Shown in pieces: positions 49,457 to 57,918 of a stretch of DNA of 64,000 nucleotides. The stretch is taken from assembly GCA_050251195.1 (NCBI GenBank), contig JBFWNG010000007.1:62001-126000 (forward strand). Direction: 5' to 3'. Both the position numbers and the translations under genes were made by a program. The stretch is from JBFWNG01 sp050251195 (GTDB lineage Bacteria; Bdellovibrionota_B; Oligoflexia; Oligoflexales; Oligoflexaceae). Position 1 is the stretch's first letter. Every line of letters begins with the position of its first letter. The notes under the pieces were generated by a model. It was given only the letters and a program-made list of their open reading frames with translations. It ran no database searches and was not told the DNA's origin.

Positions 49457-50632
49457 TTAGTCTTCTACTGATTCTGGAAATTCAGGTTCCAAGGTCATTA
49501 GGTCTGACGGAACAATCCAAAGCGCCGCGTCACTGAACGTCGGTGTTGAAACCAGATCAGAATCTGATTCACAGGTCGTGTCCCATTCAGCTTCGTCGGC
49601 CGTGATACAGATGTTGTTTTTGTAGGTGTCAGCGACTACTTCCGAATCACCGTTGTATACTCCGCCGCCGTCACATTCGTCCACCCAGTGGTTGCAAAAT
49701 TCAGACGCAGCATAACCTTCGAACTCGTCGGTCGAGGTTGCGTTGCCGCTAAGAAGGTAAAGTGCTGCTGTTGTGTTGGTGTCGTCACCAACAAAATCCG
49801 TATAAATGAACATGCTTGATTCGACAGTAGATTCTGTTTCGCAAGTGGCCTCACCAATCCAGCGCGGATGATACATCATTGCTTTGCCTTGAGTAACGCC
49901 TTCTGTTCTCACCAAATCGATTGCAAATCTACCAGGTCCTTTTACATCCTCATCATCACATCCCATTTCAAGCTGAACCTTTGTTTCGAACGTATCTTCG
50001 TCGGTATAATCCAGCGTCATGGTGATGTCTCCTGGTGCACCTTCCTCGTCACCTTCCTCAGGCGGCAAATTCTCACCCTTAACGTGAAGATCGACGTTAG
50101 ATCCATCCACCGAGATGTAAACGAACGGCCCCAATTCGCTGCTAAAAATTAACTTATACTTCGACTCCGATGTAATGTTGTAATCGACAGTTGTTGAGCC
50201 AACTTCATCGTCCTCAACATCGATAGATCCCACGCCCGTCTTTCCTTCTAACTCTGCCCCAACTATCCCAGTAATTTCTGCCCCCAAATCAACCATCATT
50301 TTTCCGATGCTAAGATAGAGTTTCAAGAGATTAGGCTGGCAATCAAAAAAACCGTTCGTACCGTCGCAGGGATTGTCACCTTCCAATCTCAGAGCTTCGG
50401 CGTCAAGAATCAACGACCCGGGAACCATTGTCTCACTCGCAGCAGCTATAGCTTCAGAGGCACCTTCCGTAAGTCCTTCCGCTTCTGTTCTCTTATCGTC
50501 TTCGTCCGGTTCCGGTAACTTGTCTTCTTCTTTGTCGTCATTCAATGTCGTGTCGTCGTCCTTCTTGTCTGTGCAACTCATAGTCAACAAGCTTGTCATA
50601 AGAACTGCACCAATTTGGGATAATAAACGCAT
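49457..50632 (-). CDS. Acidic lipoprotein of unknown function
   Basis: A 391-residue protein with lipobox LTMSC, followed by an extremely acidic linker (KKDDDTTLNDDKEEDKLPEP and more). The rest is beta-rich and acidic throughout, with paired cysteines such as DNPCDGTNGFFDCQP and SEFCNHWVDECDGG. The acidic character suggests metal, probably calcium, binding at the cell surface; this is inference. GAGAGGAG precedes the ATG, and a strong terminator follows. No family is recognised. Confidence 0.7.
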   Translation of the reverse strand: MRLLSQIGAVLMTSLLTMSCTDKKDDDTTLNDDKEEDKLPEPDEDDKRTEAEGLTEGASEAIAAASETMVPGSLILDAEALRLEGDNPCDGTNGFFDCQPNLLKLYLSIGKMMVDLGAEITGIVGAELEGKTGVGSIDVEDDEVGSTTVDYNITSESKYKLIFSSELGPFVYISVDGSNVDLHVKGENLPPEEGDEEGAPGDITMTLDYTDEDTFETKVQLEMGCDDEDVKGPGRFAIDLVRTEGVTQGKAMMYHPRWIGEATCETESTVESSMFIYTDFVGDDTNTTAALYLLSGNATSTDEFEGYAASEFCNHWVDECDGGGVYNGDSEVVADTYKNNICITADEAEWDTTCESDSDLVSTPTFSDAALWIVPSDLMTLEPEFPESVED

Positions 50633-50881
50633 AGGCTAACTCCTCTCGAAACCTTTGAATTTTTCCTGTTACTGTCCTTCGGACGTGAGTAAGAATTCTA
50701 TAGGATTACCCCAAGGGTTATGGGCAGGATGCTATTTTAAGTCCAGTTATTTCAATAACTTATATTCAATTAATCTTTGAGGTTTTCTTCCAAAATGGCG
50801 AACCACTGGAAAGGGCTGGAGGGTGCTCCGAGCGTGGCAAAGTGATACTTCACCTCGCTCAGAATGGATTGAAATTTCTAG

Positions 50882-51238
50882 TTACTTACCGCCTGAGAAA
50901 TCAATATAGATGTTCCCACTCTCGTCGGTTAAATACTTCTTGTTTTCTGATAGAGCGAATTTCAACGTTTGTCCGAACTCTTCGACAAAAATCGCTACGG
51001 TCGCACCGTCAAATTCGTAGGTGGAGACGTTCATGATGTCGGTAAAAAGAACGGTCGCCTTGGTGTCAGAAACAAATTCGATCCGAGCAGTACAATTGAA
51101 AATCGGTTCCTCGCTCCTAATTTTATCGCATTTCTCGTCGTCGACGAGGTGATGCACAAATGTTTTTCCAACCAAGTCATATCCGAATGCAGTTGAACCG
51201 ATACCAAACAAACTCAAAACAAAAAGGACAGATTTCAT
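50882..51238 (-). CDS. Small exported protein
   Basis: A 118-residue protein with a signal peptide (VLFVLSLFGIGSTAFGYD). The mature domain is a small beta structure: VGKTFVHHLV, two cysteines (EKCDKI, FNCTAR), TARIEFVSDTKATVLFTD and a closing ESGNIYIDF. The pattern recalls small lipocalin-like or META-like domains, but no family is assigned. GGAGGAG lies about five bases before the ATG. Confidence 0.68.
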   Translation of the reverse strand: MKSVLFVLSLFGIGSTAFGYDLVGKTFVHHLVDDEKCDKIRSEEPIFNCTARIEFVSDTKATVLFTDIMNVSTYEFDGATVAIFVEEFGQTLKFALSENKKYLTDESGNIYIDFSGGK

Positions 51239-51604
51239 AAAGTCTCCTCCAAAAGTTGCTGCTTACTTACCCAACTTCCGTACTATTTACAAGGTGGTTG
51301 CATCCCTTGGCATCTGGCAACGCCCTGGCCCAAATACGCCGTATATTATTATATATTATCAGTATGTTACAACGAACTAAGAAGATTTCTTCTAAAGCAA
51401 AAATGCGTTAGACCGAGGAGATATTCAATTGTCATGAGCAATGTCGCTTGATGGACCCTCGGGGAATAGCCTCGGGGGTTTTCCTTTTCTATTCTCTCAG
51501 GGCGAGCAAAAATTCATGACTTCTGGGTAGTTGCAACAGTTTTGGCCAATGCGATATACTACTAAGTAATCACTAAGGACTGACAACCAATCATTGGAGA
51601 CACA
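51239..51604. other. Intergenic region with AT-rich block and candidate small transcript
   Basis: A 366-base gap between divergent genes. It holds an AT-rich stretch at 51341-51362 (TATATTATTATATATTATC) that could contain -10 elements, and a short SD-ATG-stop-terminator arrangement at 51415-51490 described separately. Nothing else gene-like was seen. Confidence 0.55.
51415..51490 (+). ncRNA. Candidate leader/small RNA ending in a terminator
   Basis: GAGGAG (51415-51420) precedes ATG at 51434 and a five-codon frame (MSNVA, stop at 51449-51451). Directly after, CCCTCGGGG (51456-51464) pairs with CCTCGGGGG (51470-51478) through seven Watson-Crick and two G-U pairs, followed by TTTTCCTTTT. Because of the G-U pairs the hairpin is stable only in + strand RNA. 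No other + strand gene precedes it, so it marks a small transcript or an attenuator ahead of the gene at 51605. Confidence 0.45.
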
Positions 51605-52120
51605 ATGAAACACTTAATTCTCTTGGCAGCTTTTTTGGTTGTCGCTTGCGAAAAAAACTCGGGAATGAATGGCGGAAGTGCAACGCGCTCCTCAGGCGCC
51701 AACGGGAATAACGCCCAATCAAACGTCCAACAATCAGAAGGCCAACCAAATAATCAACAGCCTAAGAAGGTCGACGATACAGGAACGTTTCAAGAAGATG
51801 ACGACGGACCCACGAACGACCGCGACCCCGATGCTAACAAGGACGACGACAAAGAAGGAACAGATTGCATGGGACCAGCCGACACAGGCTTCACCTGCAG
51901 AGGAAATACACTTGTAGTCTGTGCGACGACCGAAAGCGGCAAGGTCACCCAATCCATGAGTGTCTCTGCCTGCCCACCCGCCGATCTGACCATGAAATGC
52001 AACGGGACCAGTCTCGTTATCACCTCAGGATCCGCAAGCCAAAGCGTTGGTTTTAGCAGCGAAAAAATCTGCGACATGTACCGCCAAAGACTCGAAGACG
52101 ATTACAAGGACATGAAGTAA
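51605..52120 (+). CDS. Asn/Asp-rich lipoprotein
   Basis: A 171-residue lipoprotein (FLVVAC, Cys-15). A low-complexity segment rich in Gly, Asn, Gln and Asp (residues 18-85, for example NGNNAQSNVQQSEGQ and DPDANKDDDKEG) is followed by a small cysteine-containing domain. That domain has four to five cysteines (TDCMGP, FTCRGN, VVCATT, SACPP, KICDM) and beta-strand patterning. TTGGAGA precedes the ATG. No family is recognised; a flexible stalk with a small binding head is a reasonable picture. Confidence 0.7.
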   Translation: MKHLILLAAFLVVACEKNSGMNGGSATRSSGANGNNAQSNVQQSEGQPNNQQPKKVDDTGTFQEDDDGPTNDRDPDANKDDDKEGTDCMGPADTGFTCRGNTLVVCATTESGKVTQSMSVSACPPADLTMKCNGTSLVITSGSASQSVGFSSEKICDMYRQRLEDDYKDMK

Positions 52121-52139
52121 CTCAACCTGACGACCTTCC

Positions 52140-53411
52140 TCAAATCTCCAAATCCGCTTCGGCCTCAAGCTCTGAACGCCGATTGATATACCGAACCTTG
52201 TACGATCCTTTCGGCAGGTACGCGTTAGCGGTTGCAGCCGTCGAGACGAACTGATCCACTGGCACAAATCGTTCTTGAAGTTCTTGAGTGCGGACGATTT
52301 GGACGAAGCACCAGTTTTGGTCGCGGCATTTGTTTTCCATTTGCACCTTTGTTTTCGAAGGGACTGTAGCCAACCAGTCGGCTCTGGAGTCATTGAGGTT
52401 TGTGACTGGGGAAAACACTTGGATGTCGTAGTGTCCTTCCAATGTTGGAATGACGTATGGCGTCCCTGAGCTTTTATTCACGAGGATGGAAGCCTTATTC
52501 ACTTTGAAATCCTTCAGAGCTTTGCGATAACCTTCGATCTCGACTGCCTTCTTGCCACGTTCACGAAACGAGACTTGATCGATAGTTAGTGGATCTATGT
52601 CGGACCAGTCTCTGAAGTACTTTGCCATGGGAATCCATGGGAAAGTTGATGAATTTCCCACCTCGTCGATATGACCATATCCGGCATGGACCAAAATCTT
52701 CGCTTTAGGATCTTTCTTCAGAACGCGATTAATGAGGTTGTGCGCTTGCATTCGTTCCCGCTCGTCTCGGCATTCCTCCTTCGTTTTGCTACAGACTTCT
52801 TCCTGTTCGTAGGCGACAAGAGTAAATCCAATTCGTTTTGCCTCACGCACGAGATGGCCGAACAAGGGATCCCCAAGGAAGAAACCGGTCTTTTGCGTAG
52901 GATATCCTCGGTCGTTGGCGGGCCCCATTTCTGTTCCATAAAATGTCTCTGCAGCCAAATATCGAAAACCTTGATCAAAGAGCGGCTGCAACATTTGTAT
53001 AGTCAGCACTCGGTTCTGCGACACATGATGCGCTTCATTGATCATGATGACTTGGCGATCCTTGGCTAGCTTTGTGATCAGGGAAATTGCGTCGACGGCC
53101 TTAAAAGCTTCAGCGTCGATATCAACCTTCGGCTGGTCCGGCATTGTTATTTTGCGATCAAAGTATTCGTTGGCGTCCTGGTATTGTCCAAGAGTCGAAA
53201 GAACGATGGCCATCGCTTGGTTAAAGCTATGCTCTGTTTCGGTCCCAACGTGTTCGCTTTCAATTTCTTTCAAGCAATCGAGAGCCAGAAGATAATTAGT
53301 ATTTTTCAGGTGATTCGAACACTCCCACGGGTTCGATGGTGCAGCGAGCGATATCTGTTGCATGAACAACAAAAGTCCGATCGCAAGAGACGAAATCCGA
53401 AACAGCTTCAT
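52140..53411 (-). CDS. Exported ChaN/EreA-like (TIKI superfamily) protein
   Basis: A 423-residue protein with a signal peptide (ISSLAIGLLLFMQQISLAAP). The middle domain has MINEAHHVSQNRVLTIQMLQ, YLAAETFYGTEM and KILVHAGYGHIDEVG. This is the order of Glu-His-His, Glu and late His found in the erythromycin-esterase/ChaN/TIKI superfamily. The N-terminal 80 residues and a C-terminal beta domain (from about residue 300) are unassigned. GGAGG sits four bases before the ATG at 53411; a longer start at 53450 lacks support. Haem binding or hydrolase activity cannot be decided from sequence. Confidence 0.72.
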   Translation of the reverse strand: MKLFRISSLAIGLLLFMQQISLAAPSNPWECSNHLKNTNYLLALDCLKEIESEHVGTETEHSFNQAMAIVLSTLGQYQDANEYFDRKITMPDQPKVDIDAEAFKAVDAISLITKLAKDRQVIMINEAHHVSQNRVLTIQMLQPLFDQGFRYLAAETFYGTEMGPANDRGYPTQKTGFFLGDPLFGHLVREAKRIGFTLVAYEQEEVCSKTKEECRDERERMQAHNLINRVLKKDPKAKILVHAGYGHIDEVGNSSTFPWIPMAKYFRDWSDIDPLTIDQVSFRERGKKAVEIEGYRKALKDFKVNKASILVNKSSGTPYVIPTLEGHYDIQVFSPVTNLNDSRADWLATVPSKTKVQMENKCRDQNWCFVQIVRTQELQERFVPVDQFVSTAATANAYLPKGSYKVRYINRRSELEAEADLEI

Positions 53412-53476
53412 AAAACCTCCGTATGTTTCAACGACAAGACTACTATTCAACTGAACTTTCGATGATTCCGCAAGGT

Positions 53477-53872
53477 TTATCTGATTCCATGAACCTTCGT
53501 TAAAAGCCCATTAGTAAGCTCGATCAGCTCAACGCGGTTGCCGAAAGGATCGCGGAATTCGAACGCCCTTGCATTGGGAAAGGGCGGACTATCGTAACAT
53601 TCGAGATTTATCTTTTCTAGCTTCTCGCGCCATAGTTGCAGATTGTCGACCCTATAGGCAACATGCGCTTTGGTCTTGGTCCTATCGACTCCGTCTTCCG
53701 TACCCACATGGATTTGCGTATCGCCGAGCGCTAACCAAAATCCGCCGTTCTTCCGACGATTCTCGGGTTTTTCGATCTGCTTCAAACCAAGAAAGCTGCC
53801 GTAGAATTCCAGGGCCTTTTCATCAGCGCCTTTTGGTATCGTGATTTGCACATGGTCAACCGCTAGTAGCAT
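53477..53872 (-). CDS. VOC (glyoxalase-fold) protein
   Basis: A 131-residue VOC protein: LLAVDHVQITIPKG, EFYGSFLGLKQIEKP, GFWLALGDTQIHVG, KAHVAYRVDN and EFRDPFGNRVELIEL. Ligand candidates are His-6 of VDHVQI, His of QIHVG or KAHVAY, and Glu of RVELIE. The ATG at 53872 is preferred because GGGAGG lies four to five bases upstream; a 53896 start would place that site inside the gene. Substrate unknown. Confidence 0.84.
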   Translation of the reverse strand: MLLAVDHVQITIPKGADEKALEFYGSFLGLKQIEKPENRRKNGGFWLALGDTQIHVGTEDGVDRTKTKAHVAYRVDNLQLWREKLEKINLECYDSPPFPNARAFEFRDPFGNRVELIELTNGLLTKVHGIR

Positions 53873-53969
53873 TCGCCCTCCCTTTTTGCCGTTCATATCG
53901 AAAAAGGCATACCACGCGTGGCTAAATCATGCCATAAATCGATTACGACATGAACGAGAGAACAAGCAC

Positions 53970-54551
53970 GTGATAACTCCCGCGAAACCAACACCATATA
54001 GGAAAATACTTAAAAAATCTGATCGCCTATGCGTCAGGCCATACAACCTATCGGACTATACGGGATGTCAGGATGCACGTGAAAACAGGTTGTCGAAAAT
54101 CAACAAATTTGACGACGAAATAGACATCACTCAATTTCACTCACGCGAAGATTTCAAAAAGATGATCGACGCCCAGCGTGAACGAGGGAAATTGGAAACT
54201 CATTTCGCTTTTGGAGTTTTTGACGTCTTCACTGGCTTCCACCTCGGTGGTGTGGAGTTGTTCGTTCTCAACAAACAGTTAAGATGGGCGAATTTAGGGT
54301 ATTCCATTCACAACCAATATTGGGGTCGCGGTTATGCCACCGAGGCGTGCGGCCTTGCTCTCCAAATCGCATTTATAGATCTTAACCTTCATAGAGTAGA
54401 GGCGGCTACGAGGCCGGAAAACAAAGCGGCAATCCAAGTTGCGCAAAAGGCCGGGTTGGTCCACGAGGGGATACGCAAGAAGTTTTTTGCCGCCCAGGGC
54501 GGCATCGATATGGTGGTGTTTGGTGCGAATGCGATTGATTATTTGAGTTGA
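53970..54551 (+). CDS. RimJ/RimL-type GNAT N-acetyltransferase
   Basis: A 193-residue GNAT of the Acetyltransf_3 type. SDRLCVRPYNLSDYTGC starts the fold, GFHLGGVELFVLNKQLRWAN and LGYSIHNQYWGRGYATEACG form the acetyl-CoA site, and NLHRVEAATRPENKAAIQVA is the conserved late block. The C-terminus (VHEGIRKKFFAAQGG then VVFGANA) is also typical. The start is GTG at 53970 after GAGAG; upstream in-frame codons would overlap the divergent VOC gene. Possible targets are ribosomal-protein N-termini or small amines. Confidence 0.87.
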   Translation: MITPAKPTPYRKILKKSDRLCVRPYNLSDYTGCQDARENRLSKINKFDDEIDITQFHSREDFKKMIDAQRERGKLETHFAFGVFDVFTGFHLGGVELFVLNKQLRWANLGYSIHNQYWGRGYATEACGLALQIAFIDLNLHRVEAATRPENKAAIQVAQKAGLVHEGIRKKFFAAQGGIDMVVFGANAIDYLS

Positions 54552-54620
54552 AACCCTTCGCTTCGCTCCAACTCGTCGGATAATCCTGCCGCGATCTACA
54601 AAGAGATCTCTGACGACAGC

Positions 54621-55235
54621 TTAGTGTATAGAACGAGATTCGATGTTGCCTTCGGTCAGTTGTGAAAGTTTATGCTTTGCGCGTTGCAGCGATTGTTTGA
54701 GAGAATCCGCGTTTCGCTCAAGAGTTCGCATATGCGCGGCAGTGGCATCGACCTTCAACTTCTGGACCTCATCGACGAGCATTCCAAGTTGTGCGTTAAA
54801 CTCGGGCAATCTCTCCGCAAGCACGGCTCTGTCTTCATCGGAGATCATATCTGACGATTGGCGTAATTCTCCGACAGCTGTTGTGATCTTTCGAACTGTA
54901 TCACCAAGATGTTGAAGTCTTTCCATCATTTGTTCGCTGAGCTGCTGACGTTCTTGAACAGCCACGGCACGAGTGTTGGCAACGTTTGCCGCTTGCTCCG
55001 TACGAGCTCGCACTTCTTCAAGCGCTGAAGACATCGTCTGCATGCCTGAACTGATCCTTTTTCCACAAGAGTCGAGTTTTATCAGCAACTTTGCCGCTCG
55101 TTCGAAACCAGTGTCAGACTCAATGTTCTGACGTTCTATTTCTTTGGCGAGTCGGTCGAACTCCTGAAAGTCTTCGTCTAGAGTCAATGCTGCTTGTGCA
55201 AACACTGTTGGGCTCTTGTTAGTAGCTGTGCTCAT
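54621..55235 (-). CDS. Coiled-coil protein
   Basis: A 204-residue, almost fully helical protein with no signal peptide. Long heptad-like stretches occur, for example SALEEVRARTEQAANVAN, QERQQLSEQMMERLQHLGDT and RNADSLKQSLQRAKHKLSQL. The pattern resembles signalling or scaffold coiled coils, but no MCP signalling tip is seen. GAGGAG lies five bases before the ATG. It is a single gene between the GNAT gene and a repeat cluster. Function unknown. Confidence 0.65.
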   Translation of the reverse strand: MSTATNKSPTVFAQAALTLDEDFQEFDRLAKEIERQNIESDTGFERAAKLLIKLDSCGKRISSGMQTMSSALEEVRARTEQAANVANTRAVAVQERQQLSEQMMERLQHLGDTVRKITTAVGELRQSSDMISDEDRAVLAERLPEFNAQLGMLVDEVQKLKVDATAAHMRTLERNADSLKQSLQRAKHKLSQLTEGNIESRSIH

Positions 55236-55363
55236 ATGTTGCTCCTCTAAATCAGGTTGCCGATTTACACCGGATTTGGCGGATATGCTACTACGGTTCA
55301 GTAAGTGGTTAATTTTATTAGTTATAGTGGCAAAATGGCCACTGAAATCGGAGTTGTGCGCGT

Positions 55364-55445
55364 TCCTTCACTTCGCTCAGGATGACGAATGGACGCTCAG
55401 GATGACGCATGGACGCTCAGGGTGACAGGTCCCTGGGGATGACGG
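55364..55445. repeat. Intergenic repeat cluster (CGCTCAGGATGAC units)
   Basis: Three tandem units are seen: CTTCGCTCAGGATGACGA (55373-55390), TGGACGCTCAGGATGACGCA (55391-55410) and TGGACGCTCAGGGTGACAGG (55411-55430), with a degenerate fourth (GGGGATGACGG) to 55446. The core is shared, in complement, with the cluster at 31285-31390. It lies upstream of the ADP-ribosyltransferase-like gene and encodes nothing convincing. Confidence 0.7.
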
Positions 55446-55504
55446 AAAATTAATACGTGCTACACTATTAGAAGCATATGAAAAATACTCGTTTAGGAAG
55501 CACT

Positions 55505-56752
55505 ATGAAGATTGTCGCTTTTTTCTTCTTTGCATTTGTGTCTGTTAGCGGCTGCAAATCTCGTCAGGGCCGCCTGATGACTGAGAGTACTCCAGACGGG
55601 GTCTCAACGGCAGCATTTTTTGAAGGGCTTGCGGCTAAACCCGGCACGCCTGAACGGGTGGCTAGCGCGGATGCAATGGAGTCGGCGATGGCTGAAGATC
55701 TCCTCAATATGGCCACCGGCACTCCAACGCCAACAGACCCTGAGGGTACGGAAGCCCGGCTTATGCACCGGGTGGTTAAGGATACGATCTCCTATCTTCG
55801 GGGAACAACAACCTGCAGAGACGAGGAGAGAATCATATTATATCGCGGTTTTGGTCGGCAACCGATCTTTGGTGCGCAGGCGAGCCAGGGTAAAGGGTTC
55901 ATGTTGAATAACGTTTGGATGGACGCTGTTATCTCTGAGATTAAGAATCTTCGCACGTCGGGCGCGGTTCAATATGATGACAGGACAGTCCAGTGGCAAC
56001 CTGGGATGGCAAAGCCAAACATCTCTGGCGACTACCTGGGCCAGATCATCTTTAACAACAAAGACAAACTTGCCTTTTCATTAGCAGAACAAGACTGGAA
56101 GCGACTGCTCGAGAAATACAACTTTGATGACCTCGCGCGCACGCATACTGCCGGCGAAGATCCTACGATTCTGCTCAGCGGAAGTCTCGTTCCCGAAGTC
56201 GCGAACCACTTCGGACCGGGTGTGCTCAAACTTGCGGTGTGTCCTCAACGCGCACTCCCCGTAAGAATGGCGGGCGACGACTTCTACGAATTTGAGGTCT
56301 ACATACCTTTTTTCATTTTGCCAGAGGAAATAGTAAGTGTGGACGGATTTGAGTGCGGGGAACTTAAGGACGGCGAACAACGCAAAAGCTGCTATAACAA
56401 AACCTACTCGGACACCGACCAGGTCTTTAACGATAATACGAAAACCTACCGTCAATGCATGCTCAATTTCGAAGACGGTAGCTATAAGCAAAGCGTCCTA
56501 GCGCTCCAAATTAGGTACAGTTACGAAATCTTGGATAAGTTCTATGGTCAACTTCTGAAGACTCCGTCGTGGGAAGAGTTTATGCCGTTCGTAAAGAACC
56601 TCTGTCTTCCTAGCTGTGATACGGAAACTCTCGTGAGCAAAGGCTTGAAAGAAGCTTTAGCAAAGCACTCCCTTTCAGACGCGGAAAAGGTACAGGTGAA
56701 AGCGTCGATCGAACGCTCGCAAAGAACACTTAAGGAACACTGCAACGAATAG
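55505..56752 (+). CDS. Lipoprotein with ADP-ribosyltransferase-like R-S-E signature
   Basis: A 415-residue lipoprotein (SVSGC). The middle region matches the ART toxin fold by motif order: ERIILYRGFG with Arg-114, then TILLSGSLVPEVANHFG with the S-x-S pair Ser-225/Ser-227, then VLKLAVCPQRALPV, then DDFYEFEVYIPFFILPEEIV with Glu-262 and Glu-264 as an E-x-E pair. R-S-E enzymes with ExE usually modify arginine using NAD+. The C-terminal 130 residues are helical and cysteine-containing. The ATG at 55505, five bases after AGGAAG, is preferred over 55478. A lipoprotein of the four-paralogue family follows 16 bases later, so the two form an operon. Activity is inference. Confidence 0.7.
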   Translation: MKIVAFFFFAFVSVSGCKSRQGRLMTESTPDGVSTAAFFEGLAAKPGTPERVASADAMESAMAEDLLNMATGTPTPTDPEGTEARLMHRVVKDTISYLRGTTTCRDEERIILYRGFGRQPIFGAQASQGKGFMLNNVWMDAVISEIKNLRTSGAVQYDDRTVQWQPGMAKPNISGDYLGQIIFNNKDKLAFSLAEQDWKRLLEKYNFDDLARTHTAGEDPTILLSGSLVPEVANHFGPGVLKLAVCPQRALPVRMAGDDFYEFEVYIPFFILPEEIVSVDGFECGELKDGEQRKSCYNKTYSDTDQVFNDNTKTYRQCMLNFEDGSYKQSVLALQIRYSYEILDKFYGQLLKTPSWEEFMPFVKNLCLPSCDTETLVSKGLKEALAKHSLSDAEKVQVKASIERSQRTLKEHCNE

Positions 56753-56768
56753 CCTTCTGGAGAAAAGA

Positions 56769-57776
56769 ATGAAACTTTATATTTTTGTCGCCTTAAGTTT
56801 GGCAGCAGGCGCGTGCAAATCGACCGCTCTTGGGAATCTCTCGGATGATGAATCGCAAATTTGTGATTCGGGAACATATATGCCGTTCAAGTTGACGACG
56901 ACCGAAATCGATCCAACTACGATCGGCTATGAGAAAAACCCCGAAGACCCATATAGCGTCAGAAATCCAGACAGTGACAACAATCTCAGAATTGATACGT
57001 GTTATGATGAAATCAATTCCGCGGTGACGGTGCGTAAAGTAGTTCAGAAAAGACCAGGAACAAGCTCTCCATTTTTCTTAATGCCAATTGGTTCTCAAGA
57101 TACCGTGCAGAATTCAGAATCTATCGTATTCGAGGACGGCAAAGGTTTGTTGATCAAGACGGAACCCAGCTTTTCAGGCAGTTTTTATGAAATCAAAGCA
57201 TGGGCCAATCCCAACGGCCCCCCTTTGATAACGTTTGCGTATATCCGGAACGGCTTTCCCCATTCAGGTCTCACCGGAATACCTGCCTACGTGCTGGCTG
57301 GAAAACTTGAGCAAGGTGATCCATTTTCCGATAGAGTCTGTGGCTTGGAGACGAGAGAAGAATCGACAAAAATGAATGTCTTTGGAACTACAATAGAAAT
57401 AAGGAGTTGTAGTCATATCGCCGACGGCCATACGAATTTCTATGAGCCTTATTACTTAGCGGCGACCGAAAGCGACGGCACACTTAAGGTGTTTGATACC
57501 AAAGAAAAAGTAGGGCAAGTGCTCAAATTTGTAATCAACCATCACAACTCCTGTGACCCAGCGTATCTGGACCTCGATTCGATGAAACTAGGTTTTAGAT
57601 CGCCTGACATCACGGGTTGCATAGAGCCCGATCTCGAGAAGGTACCCAAACGACCGGAAAATGAGCCGTCCGACGAGCATAATTTGCTCCGATTTTACAA
57701 GATGGACGAAAACGGTGGGGTTCTCGAGGAAGGTTCCGTGAAATGCCGCCATCTTTTTCGCTGCACTCCCCAATAG
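56769..57776 (+). CDS. Lipoprotein, member D of the four-paralogue family
   Basis: A 335-residue protein with lipobox LAAGAC (Cys-17). Family landmarks are RIDTCYDEINSAVTVRKVVQ, GDPFSDRVCGL and NHHNSCDP. In between, members differ greatly; this one has aromatic strands such as GSFYEIKAWANP. Unlike the others it sits in an operon, 16 bases downstream of the ADP-ribosyltransferase-like lipoprotein. GGAGAAAAG precedes the ATG. It could be a partner or protective protein for that neighbour; this is speculative. Confidence 0.73.
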   Translation: MKLYIFVALSLAAGACKSTALGNLSDDESQICDSGTYMPFKLTTTEIDPTTIGYEKNPEDPYSVRNPDSDNNLRIDTCYDEINSAVTVRKVVQKRPGTSSPFFLMPIGSQDTVQNSESIVFEDGKGLLIKTEPSFSGSFYEIKAWANPNGPPLITFAYIRNGFPHSGLTGIPAYVLAGKLEQGDPFSDRVCGLETREESTKMNVFGTTIEIRSCSHIADGHTNFYEPYYLAATESDGTLKVFDTKEKVGQVLKFVINHHNSCDPAYLDLDSMKLGFRSPDITGCIEPDLEKVPKRPENEPSDEHNLLRFYKMDENGGVLEEGSVKCRHLFRCTPQ

Positions 57777-57868
57777 CAATATCGTCACCTCGGCGTCTCG
57801 CAACGCGCGGCACGACGCTGATCCGTACAGTCTGACTGGTCGCGACGTGGTGATGCTAGCGAAGGCAA

Positions 57869-57892
57869 GCAACTCTCCGGCCTGAGAGTTGC
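57869..57892 (+). promoter_or_regulatory. Perfect hairpin just upstream of the DUF1264 gene
   Basis: GCAACTCTC (57869-57877) pairs with GAGAGTTGC (57884-57892) around CGGCCT. It ends 26 bases before the ATG at 57919 and 14 bases before the GGAGG ribosome site. It has no T-tract. It could terminate the upstream operon or act on the leader of the next gene. Confidence 0.45.
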
Positions 57893-57918
57893 ATGATTTC
57901 CCGCCGGAGGAACTGCCT

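Noticed and set aside
50795..50845. 16-codon + strand frame beginning ATG GCG AAC
   Set aside because: No convincing ribosome site, no terminator and no known small-peptide pattern.
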